A program made the position numbers and the translations under genes. From Bacillus solitudinis (GTDB lineage: Bacteria; Bacillota; Bacilli; Bacillales; Bacillaceae_D), in assembly GCF_002797395.1 (NCBI RefSeq), contig NZ_KZ454943.1:3695966-3759965 (forward strand): a stretch of 64,000 nt of DNA, read 5' to 3'. Of the stretch, positions 25,338 to 35,892 are shown piece by piece. Every line of letters begins with the position of its first letter. Position 1 is the first letter of the stretch. The notes beneath the pieces are model-generated. The model worked only from the letters and a program-made list of their open reading frames with translations. It was not told where the DNA came from and made no database searches.

Positions 25338-26225
25338 CTAACCCTTTTTATTTTTTCGATATTTTGAAGGAGATTGTCCCATAATCTTTGAGAATAATCT
25401 ACTAAAATAATAGGAATCGTGAATTCCTATGTTAGTACTAATCTCTTTAATTGATAAATCAGTTAAATCTAGGTATTTTGAAGCGAGTTGAATTTTTAAT
25501 CGATTAAAATAATCAATTGGTGTGTAACCTGTTGTTTTCGTAAATAAATGAACATAGTGAGATTTTGATAAGTTTACGTGTGAGGCTAGTTCATCAAGTG
25601 AAAAAGATTGCTGCAAATGATCCGTCATGAATTGAATGGACATTTCAATGGAATTACTCTTCGATAAATGAGTTTGCAACTGAGAGTTTCCGTAAAAAAC
25701 GATACCGAGAAAATGAGCAAGAGCCTGAGATACATAAATCATATTGTTCAACATATAGCCACGCTGTAAAAGATGAAAACATTCGTGAAATAAATCAATA
25801 AGTTTATGAGATTTGTTGATAGAAATGGCAAGAGGTTGCTCGAATGACTGTAAATTTTCTAAGTAGTCTGGCACGCGATCCCCTTTTAAATGAAACCAGT
25901 AGATACTCCATGGTTTTTTTTCTGTTGTTCCGTAAGTATGAGCAATATTTGGCGGGAGAACAAATAATGTGTTTGGCTGTACATAAACTTTTCTTTGGTT
26001 GTTTAGCTGATACCATCCTTCTCCTTTTACGCAATAAATTACGATGTGCGTCGAGCTTCCAGCCTCCCTTTCTCTGTAATGATATTCGGCATTTGGAAAA
26101 AAACCTAAGTCTGTTAAGTAGAGGGAACGAATCAAAGGGTGAGTTGAGACCTGGTTGATAACATTTTCGGGTAAAACAATAAGTTTTTGTTCAGAAAATC
26201 CTTGAGCTTTCTTTTTTATTAACAT
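25338..26225 (-). CDS. AraC-family regulator with N-terminal cupin sensor
   Basis: A 295-residue protein. The N-terminal half is an AraC_binding cupin (HIVIYCVKGEGWYQLNNQRKV, FVLPPNIAHTYGTTEKKPWSIYW), which binds small sugars. The C-terminal 100 residues hold two helix-turn-helix units (FSLDELASHVNLSKSHYVHLF and LTDLSIKEISTNIGIHDSYYF followed by FSKIMGQSPSKYR). It is divergent from the DUF5107/GH2 gene pair, the usual place for an activator of that operon. Its ribosome site is weak. This type (RhaS/MsmR-like) often controls glycoside use. Confidence 0.9.
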   Translation of the reverse strand: MLIKKKAQGFSEQKLIVLPENVINQVSTHPLIRSLYLTDLGFFPNAEYHYREREAGSSTHIVIYCVKGEGWYQLNNQRKVYVQPNTLFVLPPNIAHTYGTTEKKPWSIYWFHLKGDRVPDYLENLQSFEQPLAISINKSHKLIDLFHECFHLLQRGYMLNNMIYVSQALAHFLGIVFYGNSQLQTHLSKSNSIEMSIQFMTDHLQQSFSLDELASHVNLSKSHYVHLFTKTTGYTPIDYFNRLKIQLASKYLDLTDLSIKEISTNIGIHDSYYFSRLFSKIMGQSPSKYRKNKKG

Positions 26226-26354
26226 ATGTTTATCTTATTTTCAGAAAATAAAAAAGTCAATTAAAACCAGAATATTATCCATCTTTTAAAGGATATTGTG
26301 AATTGTTGTTGGGGTAAGTTTACATTAGAATTTAAAGAAACAAGTGGAAGGGTG

Positions 26355-29300
26355 ATGAAAGTGACAGTGAAAGCTTGGGAAGAAACTGTAAATATTCCAA
26401 CATACGGTGTTGGTGAACCGAACAAAAACCCAATGTTTTTAGATAAGCGAATTTATCAGGGGAGTTCAGGGAAAGTATATCCGCATCCCGTCATCGACAA
26501 AATTGAAGACAAAAAGGAATTAAAATCGTATCGATTAGTTTATTTAGAAAATGAATTTGTGCAAATTGTGATTATGCCGGAGCTTGGAGGGAGGATTTAT
26601 CGGGCACTCGATAAAACGAATCAATATGACTTTGTCTACTATAATCAAGTCATTAAACCGGCATTAGTTGGACTTACAGGGCCATGGATTTCAGGAGGAA
26701 TTGAATTTAACTGGCCGCAACATCATCGTCCAAATACTTATGGTCCAGTGGATTATCGTATTGTAGAAAACTCCGATGGCAGTCAAACGGTATGGGTCAA
26801 TGAGATAGATAGAATGTATGGTACAAAAGGAATGGCTGGCTTCACTTTATACCCAGGCAAAGCATATTTAGAAATTGAAGGTCAATTATATAATCGTACA
26901 TCTGAGCCCCAAACATTTCTATGGTGGGCTAATCCAGCTGTATCAGTTAACGTTAATACCCAATCAGTTTTCCCACCTGATGTAAACGCTGTCTTTGATC
27001 ATGGGAAGCGTGACGTCTCGAACTTTCCGATTGCCACAGGAACTTACTATAAAATGGATTATTCATTAGGTGTTGATATATCTAAATATAAGAATATACC
27101 TGTTCCAACTTCTTATATGGCCTATCATTCTGATTACAATTTTGTGGGAGGGTATGACCACGGCAAAAAAGCAGGAATATTGCATGTTGCCAATCATCAT
27201 ATATCACCTGGTAAAAAGCAGTGGACATGGGGATGTGGGGATTTTGGTAAAGCGTGGGACCGTAATTTAACAGATGAAGATGGACCTTATATCGAGTTAA
27301 TGACAGGAGTTTATACAGATAATCAACCTGATTTCACATGGTTACATCCCCACGAAGAAAAAACATTTAAACAATATTTTATGCCATATAAAGATATTGG
27401 TGTGGTCAAAAATGCTACGATCGATGCTGCAATAAATCTTGAAATCAGTCGCGAGAATTGTGTACGCATTCAAGCTTATGTAACAGCCCGCTTTAACAAT
27501 GTAACGATTCAATTAACAGGAAGAGACGGAGTTTATTTTGTGGAAAGTGTTGACCTGTCTCCAACAATCTCATTCTCGGTTGAGGTTCCTATTAAGACAG
27601 GAGAGCTAGCGCATCATTTAATCGTAAAGGTTATTTCTAGTAAGGGAGATTTACTCGTTGATTATCAACCCAACAAACCAAGGAAAGAAGAAATGCCAGA
27701 ACCAGCTAAAGAAATTGGTCAACCAAAAGACTTAAAAAATACAGAAGCGTTACTTTTAGCTGCCAAACATTTAGAACAATATCGTCATGCAACCTATAAC
27801 CCAGATGATTATTATCGCGAAGGACTACAAAGAGACCCGGAGGATAGCAGATTGAATTCCGGCTATGGCTTATTGTTAATGAAAAGGGGGCTTTTCAGTG
27901 AAAGTGAAGGGTATTTTCGCAGAGCTATCGAATCCATTACAAGACATAATCCAAATCCCGAGGACACGGAACCCTTTTACTATTTAGGAAGGTGTTTAAA
28001 GTATCAGGGGCGATTAGAAGAAGCATTTGCAGCATTTTATAAGTCAGTATGGAGTGCAACTTGGCAAGATAATGGCTATTTCGCACTTGCGCAAATTGCG
28101 ACAGAATCCGGAAAATTTCCAGAGGCTCTTGAACTAGTGGACCGAGCACTTACTCGAAACACCCGAAATTACAAAGCTAGGAATTTAAAAGTAGCGCTAC
28201 TAAGGCACCTCGAAAAAGAGACTCTTGCCGAAAAAATGGCAAAAGAGACATTGACTGAAGACATCAGCGATTTTGGCGCGAGATACGAATTATACTTGCT
28301 TGCAAAAAAAGCAAATAACCATGAGCAAGCAACTGTCATACTAGAAGATTTAACTACATTTATGCGTAACGACGTTCATAATTTTATAGCCTTAGCTCAG
28401 GATTATGCAGATTGTGGTTTGTTTCAAGAGAGTCTAAATGTTTTGGAAAGAATAGCTGCAAATCCAGATACACAATATCCGATGGTCCCTTATTATACGG
28501 GGTATCTTTACGCGAAATGTGGCAAGACAGAGGAAGCTCTTAAATCATTTGAAAAAGCGAGCCAAACGTCTTCTGATTATTGTTTCCCTAATTCACTGAA
28601 CGATTACATTGTTTTAACAAAGGTAGTTTCAATAAATCGACAAGACGCAAAAGCTTATTATTATCTTGGAAACTTGTTGTATGACAAGAAAAGAGTTAAA
28701 GAAGCAACAGATTATTGGGAAAAATCAGTACAACTTGATTCATCCTTTGCCACGGTTCATAGAAATTTAGCATTAGCATATTACAATCATAGCAAAGACT
28801 TGAATAAAGCAAAGTCTTCACTTGAGAAAGCGTTTGAGTTGAATAACAATGATGCACGAGTCTTATATGAACTAGATCAACTATATAAAAAAATGAATTT
28901 GGCACCACAAAAAAGATTGGATTTCCTTGATAATTTTTTAACCTTAGTTTATAAACGAGATGATTTATTTGTAGAATATGTGACTCTCAAAAACACGTTG
29001 CAGCATTTTGAGAAGGCACTAGAACTATTACAATATCGTTTCTTTCATCCTTGGGAAGGTGGAGAAGGAAAAGTTACATCACAATATATATTGGCAAAAG
29101 TAGAAGTCGCCAAAACATATTTAAAGGAAACAGCCTATGAGCGAGCAATGAAAGAGTTGGAGGAAGCACTTGTATTTCCTGAGAATCTGGGCGAAGGAAA
29201 GTTAGCGGGTGCCCAGGAAAATAATATTTATTATTATTTGGGTTGTGTGTTTGAAGCGACCAATAATGCAGAAAGAGCCCGTCTTTGTTTTGAAAAAGCT

Positions 29301-29690
29301 GCTATGGGTCTTGAAGAACCAACGAGTGCTATGTTCTATAATGATCAGCCACCAGAAATGATTTATTATCAAGGACTTGCGCATCTAAAGCTAGGGCAGA
29401 AGAAAGAAGCAAACGCTAGATTTAATAAGTTAGTCGAGTACGGAGAAAAGCACTTATATGATAATGTGAAAATTGATTACTTTGCGGTGTCATTGCCAGA
29501 TTTTCTTGTCTTTGAAGAAGATTTAAATAAAAAGAATAGAATTCATTGTCATTTTATGATGGGACTCGGGGCCTTGGGTTTAAATGATAGGAAAAAAGCT
29601 TTAAACCATTTCTATGCTGTAAAAGAACTGGACCTTAATCATCAAGGCGTTATGATCCATAATGTAGAAGGGGGGCCTATGCATGTTTGA
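26355..29690 (+). CDS. DUF5107 domain protein with C-terminal TPR array
   Basis: A 1111-residue cytoplasmic protein with no signal peptide. The N-terminal DUF5107 domain (about 1-380) has the motifs MPELGGRIYRALDKTNQYDF, SGGIEFNWPQHHRP, and FLWWANPAVSVN. These recall galactose-mutarotase-like beta-sandwich enzymes acting on sugars (inference). From about 460 on, many TPR units occur, for example SGYGLLLMKRGLFSESEGYF and AYYYLGNLLYDKKRVKEA. The gene overlaps the next, a GH2 enzyme, by 8 bp, so the two are coupled. The start could be GTG at 26361, which fits the AAGGGTGAT site better. No biochemical function is established to my knowledge. A carbohydrate role is suggested by context. Confidence 0.8.
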   Translation: MKVTVKAWEETVNIPTYGVGEPNKNPMFLDKRIYQGSSGKVYPHPVIDKIEDKKELKSYRLVYLENEFVQIVIMPELGGRIYRALDKTNQYDFVYYNQVIKPALVGLTGPWISGGIEFNWPQHHRPNTYGPVDYRIVENSDGSQTVWVNEIDRMYGTKGMAGFTLYPGKAYLEIEGQLYNRTSEPQTFLWWANPAVSVNVNTQSVFPPDVNAVFDHGKRDVSNFPIATGTYYKMDYSLGVDISKYKNIPVPTSYMAYHSDYNFVGGYDHGKKAGILHVANHHISPGKKQWTWGCGDFGKAWDRNLTDEDGPYIELMTGVYTDNQPDFTWLHPHEEKTFKQYFMPYKDIGVVKNATIDAAINLEISRENCVRIQAYVTARFNNVTIQLTGRDGVYFVESVDLSPTISFSVEVPIKTGELAHHLIVKVISSKGDLLVDYQPNKPRKEEMPEPAKEIGQPKDLKNTEALLLAAKHLEQYRHATYNPDDYYREGLQRDPEDSRLNSGYGLLLMKRGLFSESEGYFRRAIESITRHNPNPEDTEPFYYLGRCLKYQGRLEEAFAAFYKSVWSATWQDNGYFALAQIATESGKFPEALELVDRALTRNTRNYKARNLKVALLRHLEKETLAEKMAKETLTEDISDFGARYELYLLAKKANNHEQATVILEDLTTFMRNDVHNFIALAQDYADCGLFQESLNVLERIAANPDTQYPMVPYYTGYLYAKCGKTEEALKSFEKASQTSSDYCFPNSLNDYIVLTKVVSINRQDAKAYYYLGNLLYDKKRVKEATDYWEKSVQLDSSFATVHRNLALAYYNHSKDLNKAKSSLEKAFELNNNDARVLYELDQLYKKMNLAPQKRLDFLDNFLTLVYKRDDLFVEYVTLKNTLQHFEKALELLQYRFFHPWEGGEGKVTSQYILAKVEVAKTYLKETAYERAMKELEEALVFPENLGEGKLAGAQENNIYYYLGCVFEATNNAERARLCFEKAAMGLEEPTSAMFYNDQPPEMIYYQGLAHLKLGQKKEANARFNKLVEYGEKHLYDNVKIDYFAVSLPDFLVFEEDLNKKNRIHCHFMMGLGALGLNDRKKALNHFYAVKELDLNHQGVMIHNVEGGPMHV

Positions 29691-32484
29691 AATAAGAAAA
29701 ACTCAGTCATTAAATGGAACATGGACGTTTAAGCTCGATCCAGCGAATGAACTTAATGTGAAGGATATATTAAGTGAGACTAACACTCAAGAAACGATTG
29801 TCATTCCAGGATCTTGGGAGGAACAGGGCTACGGAGAATCGTCCAAACACTACCCGATTGGAACATGGAAAAAGCTAAAGGAATATGTGGGAGGAGCATG
29901 GTATTGCACAGAATGCGTCTTTCCTGTAAATGAAAAAGGCTCAAAAACTGTGCTAAAGATTGCAGGGGCACATTGGTTTACGAAGCTGTGGATTGATGAA
30001 AAGTTTGTTGGGGAAGGAGAAAGTCTCGTCAGTGATCATATCTTTAATGTATCTGAATATATACGACCTGGCCAACAACAGAAGGTCGTTATACATGTAG
30101 ATAATTGCCTCCACATCCCGTTAATGGAAAGTCATATTCATTCCTATCATACAGCAACGAATTGGGGAGGAATTACGGGGGGGGTCACAGTTGAAGTTTT
30201 ACCAGAAACCTTTATTGAAGAGGTGGTCATGACACCAGGGGAAGACCCACATCTCCTAAATTTAACAGTCCATATTTCAAGCACTATCATAAAGCCTAAC
30301 GGAGAATGGTCGCTAGAGATTCATGCTGATAAAGTAACATCTCCTCTAAAAAGAAATATTCACTTTCAAAATCAAACTTGTACCATTCACGCATGTATTG
30401 ATTTTGGGGTTGATGCACAGCTTTGGTCAGACGAGAAGCCTTTTTTATATCAAGCAAGTATGATTTTGAAGCATGAAAATCAATCTATTGATTTTTTAAC
30501 GAAAAAAATCGGTTTACGTCAGTTTCAAATTGAAGGCAAACACTTTTTGTTAAATAAAAAGCCGGTATTTTTAAGGGGATATGTAGATTGCTGTATTTTT
30601 CCTTTAACCGGCTACCCGGTGTGGGATAAACAATATTATCTCAAACAGTTTCGATTGGTTAAGGAATATGGGTTTAATCATATTAGATTGCATGGATGGA
30701 CTGCTCCCAAACCATTTTGGGAAGCTGCAGATGAAGAGGGGATGCTCGTCCAAACTGAGTTACCACATTGGTCTTTCCATTATACTGATAGAAATACGCC
30801 TCCTCCAAAAGAGGTGAATGAGTTCTTACATCGTGAATGGAGAAGAATTCTTCAAGAATTAAATGAACATCCTTCATTTGTGATGCTTGCACCAGGGAAT
30901 GAACTTATCGATGCAAGTGGGCATGAAGAGTTAAATCAACTAGTTCAAATTGCAAGAGAGATTGATTCATCAAGAGTTTATACAGATAATACTGGTTTTG
31001 GACAGCTACCAGCTCATGATCGCGAAGGAGATTATTATATCCAGTCATTAAACTGGCACCAACCGTACACACTTGATTATGCAGGGTCCCCGGATACTAG
31101 AGAGGATTACCGAGAATTACCCAAGTTAGATTCGAAACCGCTTATTGGTCATGAACATGGACAATTTACAACGTATATTGACCCGACAGGAGTAGAAAAG
31201 TATTCAGGTGTATTAAAACCATCATGGCTCGAGACATTCAATGAATCAATCGAAGCAAAAGGCTGGAGTAACAGAGTGCCCGAGTTTAAGAAGGCGTCAG
31301 GTATTCACACAGTACGAGCCTATAAAGAAATAATAGAAAGGGCACGAAGAACAAAAGGTCTCTCAGGAATGCAATTATTAGATATAAGAGATTTCCCAGG
31401 ACAAGGGCATGCAACAACAGGTGTTCTTGATGTTTTTGGAGATAGCAAAGGTTTAATCAAAGCAAATGAATATCGTTGCTTTAACAATGATCGTGTTCTT
31501 TTAATGAGATCGGACCGGCGAACTTTTTTTGGCGGAGAAACAATAGAAGTTGAGATAGATGTCTCTAATTACGGAACTACCATTTCCACTGGAAGATTAA
31601 TATGGACAGCAATTTCCGAAGGTGGGGTTCAAAAAGGTGAGCTGTCTTTAGAGAATGTAAAAGCTGGCGATGTATCACGAATTGCGACCATTAACTTTCA
31701 AACAGAACGTGAGAGTGCGTCCCGTTATTTACTAGAGGTCTCATTTGAGGTCGAAGGGCAGTGTATTAACAATCAATGGGAATTTTGGTCCTTTCCTCGA
31801 AAATCATTGCCAAAAGAGGTTCAGAATATATGGACAAATATTCCATCGATGGGCTCCTTCTTATATGGAGCGAAAATGAAACCGATGATTGGGATTGAAG
31901 AAAGGAGTTATGTGGAAGAAAAGCAGCTTCAGTTAGCGATTACGGACCAACTTTCTCGAGATGTATTGCAATATCTCATGGATGGAGGAAATGTATGGTT
32001 AATGACGAAACCTGAAAAACAATACGATGAAGTTATGACCCAATACTTACCGATTTTTTGGAATTTCCTTTGGTTTCCAACTCAAGAAAGTACAACGATG
32101 GGGATGCTGATACACAACCATCCTCTCATGAAAAAATTTCCTCATGATGGATACTCTAATTGGCAGTGGTTTCATCTAGTAAACGGTGCAGCAGGAATTG
32201 GAATGGACCTTATCCCTCAAGTAAAACCTATTGTAGAAATTGTCGATAACTTTAATCGGATGAAGAAGCTTTCTTATGCATTTGAAGCAACAGTAGGTAG
32301 AGGGAAATTATTTGTTTCATCTTTTAAAACCTACGACGTTCGGGATTTGAAAAGGCCTGAATCTAGTTATTTGTTCTTAAGCATAACTAAGTATCTGTTA
32401 AGTGAAGATTTTCAACCTTTGTCTCATTTATCAGTAGGTGAGTTATTGCGAGTATTTAAGGTGAATGGAGATTCCGTCACATAA
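29683..32484 (+). CDS. Glycoside hydrolase family 2 enzyme
   Basis: A 933-residue cytoplasmic protein. The GH2 sugar-binding beta domain comes first (SLNGTWTFKLDP, IPGSWEEQGYG), then an immunoglobulin-like domain. The TIM barrel follows, with GFNHIRLHGWTAPKPFWEAA, the acid/base Glu407 in APGNELID and the probable nucleophile Glu491 in IGHEHGQF. A long C-terminal beta region (from about 600) is larger than in simple LacZ relatives. The ATG lies within the end of the DUF5107 gene. Beta-galactosidase, glucuronidase or mannosidase activities all occur in GH2. Absence of a signal peptide implies that the substrate is imported, presumably by the ABC system downstream. Confidence 0.88.
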   Translation: MFEIRKTQSLNGTWTFKLDPANELNVKDILSETNTQETIVIPGSWEEQGYGESSKHYPIGTWKKLKEYVGGAWYCTECVFPVNEKGSKTVLKIAGAHWFTKLWIDEKFVGEGESLVSDHIFNVSEYIRPGQQQKVVIHVDNCLHIPLMESHIHSYHTATNWGGITGGVTVEVLPETFIEEVVMTPGEDPHLLNLTVHISSTIIKPNGEWSLEIHADKVTSPLKRNIHFQNQTCTIHACIDFGVDAQLWSDEKPFLYQASMILKHENQSIDFLTKKIGLRQFQIEGKHFLLNKKPVFLRGYVDCCIFPLTGYPVWDKQYYLKQFRLVKEYGFNHIRLHGWTAPKPFWEAADEEGMLVQTELPHWSFHYTDRNTPPPKEVNEFLHREWRRILQELNEHPSFVMLAPGNELIDASGHEELNQLVQIAREIDSSRVYTDNTGFGQLPAHDREGDYYIQSLNWHQPYTLDYAGSPDTREDYRELPKLDSKPLIGHEHGQFTTYIDPTGVEKYSGVLKPSWLETFNESIEAKGWSNRVPEFKKASGIHTVRAYKEIIERARRTKGLSGMQLLDIRDFPGQGHATTGVLDVFGDSKGLIKANEYRCFNNDRVLLMRSDRRTFFGGETIEVEIDVSNYGTTISTGRLIWTAISEGGVQKGELSLENVKAGDVSRIATINFQTERESASRYLLEVSFEVEGQCINNQWEFWSFPRKSLPKEVQNIWTNIPSMGSFLYGAKMKPMIGIEERSYVEEKQLQLAITDQLSRDVLQYLMDGGNVWLMTKPEKQYDEVMTQYLPIFWNFLWFPTQESTTMGMLIHNHPLMKKFPHDGYSNWQWFHLVNGAAGIGMDLIPQVKPIVEIVDNFNRMKKLSYAFEATVGRGKLFVSSFKTYDVRDLKRPESSYLFLSITKYLLSEDFQPLSHLSVGELLRVFKVNGDSVT

Positions 32485-32496
32485 GAGATTTAAATA

Positions 32497-32540
32497 GAGG
32501 ATGGTTCAAAGATAAATGGTATCTTTGAACCATCCTCATT
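32497..32540 (+). terminator. Hairpin between the GH2 and response-regulator genes
   Basis: A perfect 18-bp stem (32497-32514 with 32520-32537) has a 5-nt loop but only a short T tract. It may attenuate rather than end transcription into the two-component genes. Confidence 0.7.
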
Positions 32541-32559
32541 TTAGAAAGGCGGGGAAGCT

Positions 32560-34119
32560 GTGAAATCTTTTAAAGTAATGATAGTGGATGATGAAATTCT
32601 TGCAATAGAGCATATAAAAAGCCTTTTGGACTGGAAAACATACGGCTTTGATCTTGTTGCTGAAGCGGTTACTGCTAAGCAAGCTATCGTATTAGCTGAA
32701 AAGACACGACCAGATGTTATTTTTATGGATATTCGAATGCCTGCAATGGATGGTTTAACAACGAGTAAATATATTTTAGAAAAAAGGAAGAATGTCAAAA
32801 TTGTTCTCCTCACATCTCATCGAGACTTTGATTATGCCAAGGAGGCAATGAAACTTGGAATAACGAACTACTTGTTAAAACATGAAATGAATGGTACCCA
32901 GTTAAGTAAGGAATTAAAAAGGTTAAGAGAGGATTTACTTTTCGAAAGAGAGAAGGAAGCTAATGTCATCAGTCATAATCTTAGACAAGTAGTGGCGGAG
33001 AGTCCGAATAGCCAAGAAGCTATCGAGCAATTAGAAGAGGTGCTTGGCGATGTGGCAGGATATGCATTAATGTATGTGAAAATAGATTCATGCTTTCCAG
33101 TGATTGAGATAAATGAAGGGGATCTCAGGTCTATTAATCTACAGAAAATTGTCAAAAATTATACTGATAACTTGGCAACTGCGAATGTAAATATTGTCGA
33201 TTCTATTTTAATATCAAAAGAATCTCTACTCGTTCTTTTCGAATCACCTAGTAAACTAAGCGACGAGCAACTTCGAGTTTCGCTCTATCAGCCAGCTTCC
33301 ATTATTCAAAAGGTAATAATAGAAGAAGGGATTACAGCAACCATCCTTCTTTCACCTCTATTCAAAAAAATAAGAGAATTACCAAACATATTCAAACAAA
33401 CTGAAAGTAAGTCTTCGTTTCTTCTAGTCTATGGAAGAGGGAATATCCTGCGTATACAAGATATTTGTAAACCGTCTATTAATAACACGTGTTGGAATAA
33501 GCTTGTTCAGAAAATGAGTATGCAATCAGATCTCGGATTTAAAGACAAAATTGATTTTGCGTTTGATTGGATGACATCCGGACAGTTCCATCCAACTCTT
33601 TTAAAAGCTGTTTGCCAGCAATTGGTTCATCAGTTAGAACAATTAAGAAAAGAACAAGGAATGTCTTCATATTTCGAATTACACTCACGACAAAAGCTTA
33701 ATATAGACGAATGGTACGACCTAAAAACGATTAAACAATGGTTTCTTAAAGAGCATAATATGATTATAAACACTTCAAATTTGTCATCAAAGTACTCAAA
33801 AAAAGTTGAGTTAACCATTAAGTATATTTACGAACATTATCAGAATGAACTAAGTGTCGAAACAATTGGTGAAGCCCTTTCACTTAGTGGAGATTATGTA
33901 CGCCATATTTTTAAGAAAGAAACAGGGAAAACAATTTTAGAGTATGTGACGTGGTATCGAGTAGAAAAAGCTAAGGAACTTTTGCTAGTAGATTCTCTTA
34001 AAGTGTATGAGATATCTGAAGCAGTCGGTTATAAAACGAGTCAATATTTTAGTAAGGTGTTTAAGAAAATGACAGGAATGACCCCCTACGAATTTAAAGA
34101 CAATGTAGGAAAACGATGA
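32560..34119 (+). CDS. YesN-like response regulator with AraC-type DNA-binding domain
   Basis: A 519-residue protein. The receiver domain (about 1-120) has DDE near residue 10 and the phosphoacceptor in VIFMDIRMPAMDG. A long middle region (130-400) of unknown fold is typical of YesN relatives. The C-terminal AraC-type helix-turn-helix pair spans VETIGEALSLSGDYVRHIF and FSKVFKKMTGMTPYEFK. The GTG start has a strong GGCGGGG site. It overlaps the kinase gene by 4 bp. Bacillus YesN/YesM relatives sit next to carbohydrate ABC transporters and control them. Confidence 0.93.
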   Translation: MKSFKVMIVDDEILAIEHIKSLLDWKTYGFDLVAEAVTAKQAIVLAEKTRPDVIFMDIRMPAMDGLTTSKYILEKRKNVKIVLLTSHRDFDYAKEAMKLGITNYLLKHEMNGTQLSKELKRLREDLLFEREKEANVISHNLRQVVAESPNSQEAIEQLEEVLGDVAGYALMYVKIDSCFPVIEINEGDLRSINLQKIVKNYTDNLATANVNIVDSILISKESLLVLFESPSKLSDEQLRVSLYQPASIIQKVIIEEGITATILLSPLFKKIRELPNIFKQTESKSSFLLVYGRGNILRIQDICKPSINNTCWNKLVQKMSMQSDLGFKDKIDFAFDWMTSGQFHPTLLKAVCQQLVHQLEQLRKEQGMSSYFELHSRQKLNIDEWYDLKTIKQWFLKEHNMIINTSNLSSKYSKKVELTIKYIYEHYQNELSVETIGEALSLSGDYVRHIFKKETGKTILEYVTWYRVEKAKELLLVDSLKVYEISEAVGYKTSQYFSKVFKKMTGMTPYEFKDNVGKR

Positions 34120-35876
34120 CAATGAAAATAAAAACAAAAATGACTTTAAGCGTAGTGTTGATTATTACGGTTGCCCTATTATTTAGTGGGGCGTATACGT
34201 ACTCTTTTTTTAGTGATATTTTAATTGACCAAGTTATGAAGGATGAATCAACAAAGCTAAATCAAACGGCTGAACAAATTAGATATATACAAGATGATAT
34301 TCAACAATTTACTCAATATATTCTAGTAGATGATGAAATCCAATCACGTATTAATAAGATATACTCCTCAAACGATTATTATCAAAATCTGATAAATAAA
34401 GATTGGTTATCTAAAAAACTAAAAAGCTACCTATTATTAAAAGATTATATTGATAGCGTTGTTTTAGTGAGTAAAGATAAAACGGTCATTTCATCAGATA
34501 ATCGAACTAATGAATATTATAAAACCACTCTAAATGAAAGTTGGTATAAGGAATTCATACAGAGAGATGTTTATTCAGGTTTTTCAACGATTCATCCCCT
34601 GCAAAGTCATCAAAAATCGATTGGGGCGATAAGTTATATTGTTCCATTTAATTCAATACTAAATCCTGAAAGTAAACTTCACTATCTTATCGTAAATATT
34701 GATTTAACACATTTCATTAAAATGATTAACAATGGAAAAACAGAATATGAAACAATTTCGTTAATAGATAGTAAGAATTCCTCCTTGTATACATCTAATC
34801 AGCGATTAACACGTGATGTAGAAATCGTACTTTCTCGTGTAAATCAAGAATTAAGCTACCAAGAAGAAAATACCACACAAATTATTAATGTAAACCAATC
34901 TATGAATGATGGTTGGAAGTTGGTCACGATTAAATCAAAAAGAACGGTGCTCGAACAAATTGATTTTATTTTTTCCTTTATTTTAGCCACTACAGTTGTA
35001 AGTATTTTTTTAATTCTAGTCATATTAACGCCAATTTTATTAAATATTACAAAACCTATCATAAAACTTACACAGGCTATGAAAAGAGTTTCAATGGGGG
35101 ACCTAAATACAAAGGTAACCATTTCAAGTAAGGATGAAATTGAAACGTTAGGTAATGGATTCAACCAGATGGTAGATGAATTACGCACTTACATTTCCCA
35201 GTCTATTAAAGATGAACAAATCAAACAAAAACTGCAAATGGATTTACTTCGTTCTCAAATTAATCCACATTTTATTTATAACACGTTAAATACGGTTATT
35301 TATATGGCCCAAAAACAAGGAAATCAAGATATTGTTAAAATGATGGAGTCATTTATTGGACTATTACAAGATGCCATCAAGGAAGGAACGAAAGGTTACT
35401 TTGTCACTTTAAAAGAAGAAATGGAGATAGTTGAACATTATATCGTCATTCAAGAATTTCGTTACCCCAATCGATTTGAAGTTTTATGGGACATTGAACC
35501 GACCTCTAAAGAAATATATATCCCACGTACGATTCTCCAACCTTTAGTTGAAAATGCACTCTTCCATGGCATTGTTCCAAATATGGAAGTTGGTACTATA
35601 AGAATAATTAGTAATATAGAAAGAGAGCAACTTGTTATCAAGGTGAAAGACAATGGGGTTGGTATTAATGAAGAGATAAAGAGAAAATTCAATAAAGGAT
35701 TGCCGATATCTGAATCTGGAGCACATTTAAGACCGATAGGTTTAACAAATGTAAGGGATCGAATTTTACGATTGTATGATAAAGAAGCATCCATAGAAAT
35801 TGAAAACTCGGTAGAAGGTGGTATGAATATTATAATCAGGTTGCCAATAAAAGAAACCGGATTTTATACAATATAA
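34116..35876 (+). CDS. YesM-like sensor histidine kinase
   Basis: A 586-residue protein. A first membrane helix is at about 8-30, a large extracytoplasmic dCache-like sensor runs to about 280, and a second helix is near 285-308. A HAMP domain (LTQAMKRVSMGDLNTKV) precedes the His_kinase domain with the phosphoacceptor His385 in NPHFIYNTLN, and the C-terminal HATPase has N box ENALFHG and VKDNGVGI. It is translationally coupled to YesN. Presumably it senses a sugar or a sugar-loaded binding protein and controls the transporter genes just downstream. Confidence 0.94.
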   Translation: MTMKIKTKMTLSVVLIITVALLFSGAYTYSFFSDILIDQVMKDESTKLNQTAEQIRYIQDDIQQFTQYILVDDEIQSRINKIYSSNDYYQNLINKDWLSKKLKSYLLLKDYIDSVVLVSKDKTVISSDNRTNEYYKTTLNESWYKEFIQRDVYSGFSTIHPLQSHQKSIGAISYIVPFNSILNPESKLHYLIVNIDLTHFIKMINNGKTEYETISLIDSKNSSLYTSNQRLTRDVEIVLSRVNQELSYQEENTTQIINVNQSMNDGWKLVTIKSKRTVLEQIDFIFSFILATTVVSIFLILVILTPILLNITKPIIKLTQAMKRVSMGDLNTKVTISSKDEIETLGNGFNQMVDELRTYISQSIKDEQIKQKLQMDLLRSQINPHFIYNTLNTVIYMAQKQGNQDIVKMMESFIGLLQDAIKEGTKGYFVTLKEEMEIVEHYIVIQEFRYPNRFEVLWDIEPTSKEIYIPRTILQPLVENALFHGIVPNMEVGTIRIISNIEREQLVIKVKDNGVGINEEIKRKFNKGLPISESGAHLRPIGLTNVRDRILRLYDKEASIEIENSVEGGMNIIIRLPIKETGFYTI

Positions 35877-35892
35877 CCAGATACTCCTGTTT

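Noticed and set aside
26262-26299. Inverted repeat upstream of the DUF5107 gene as an AraC operator
   Set aside because: The match ATTATCC/GGATATT is imperfect and short, so no operator is called.
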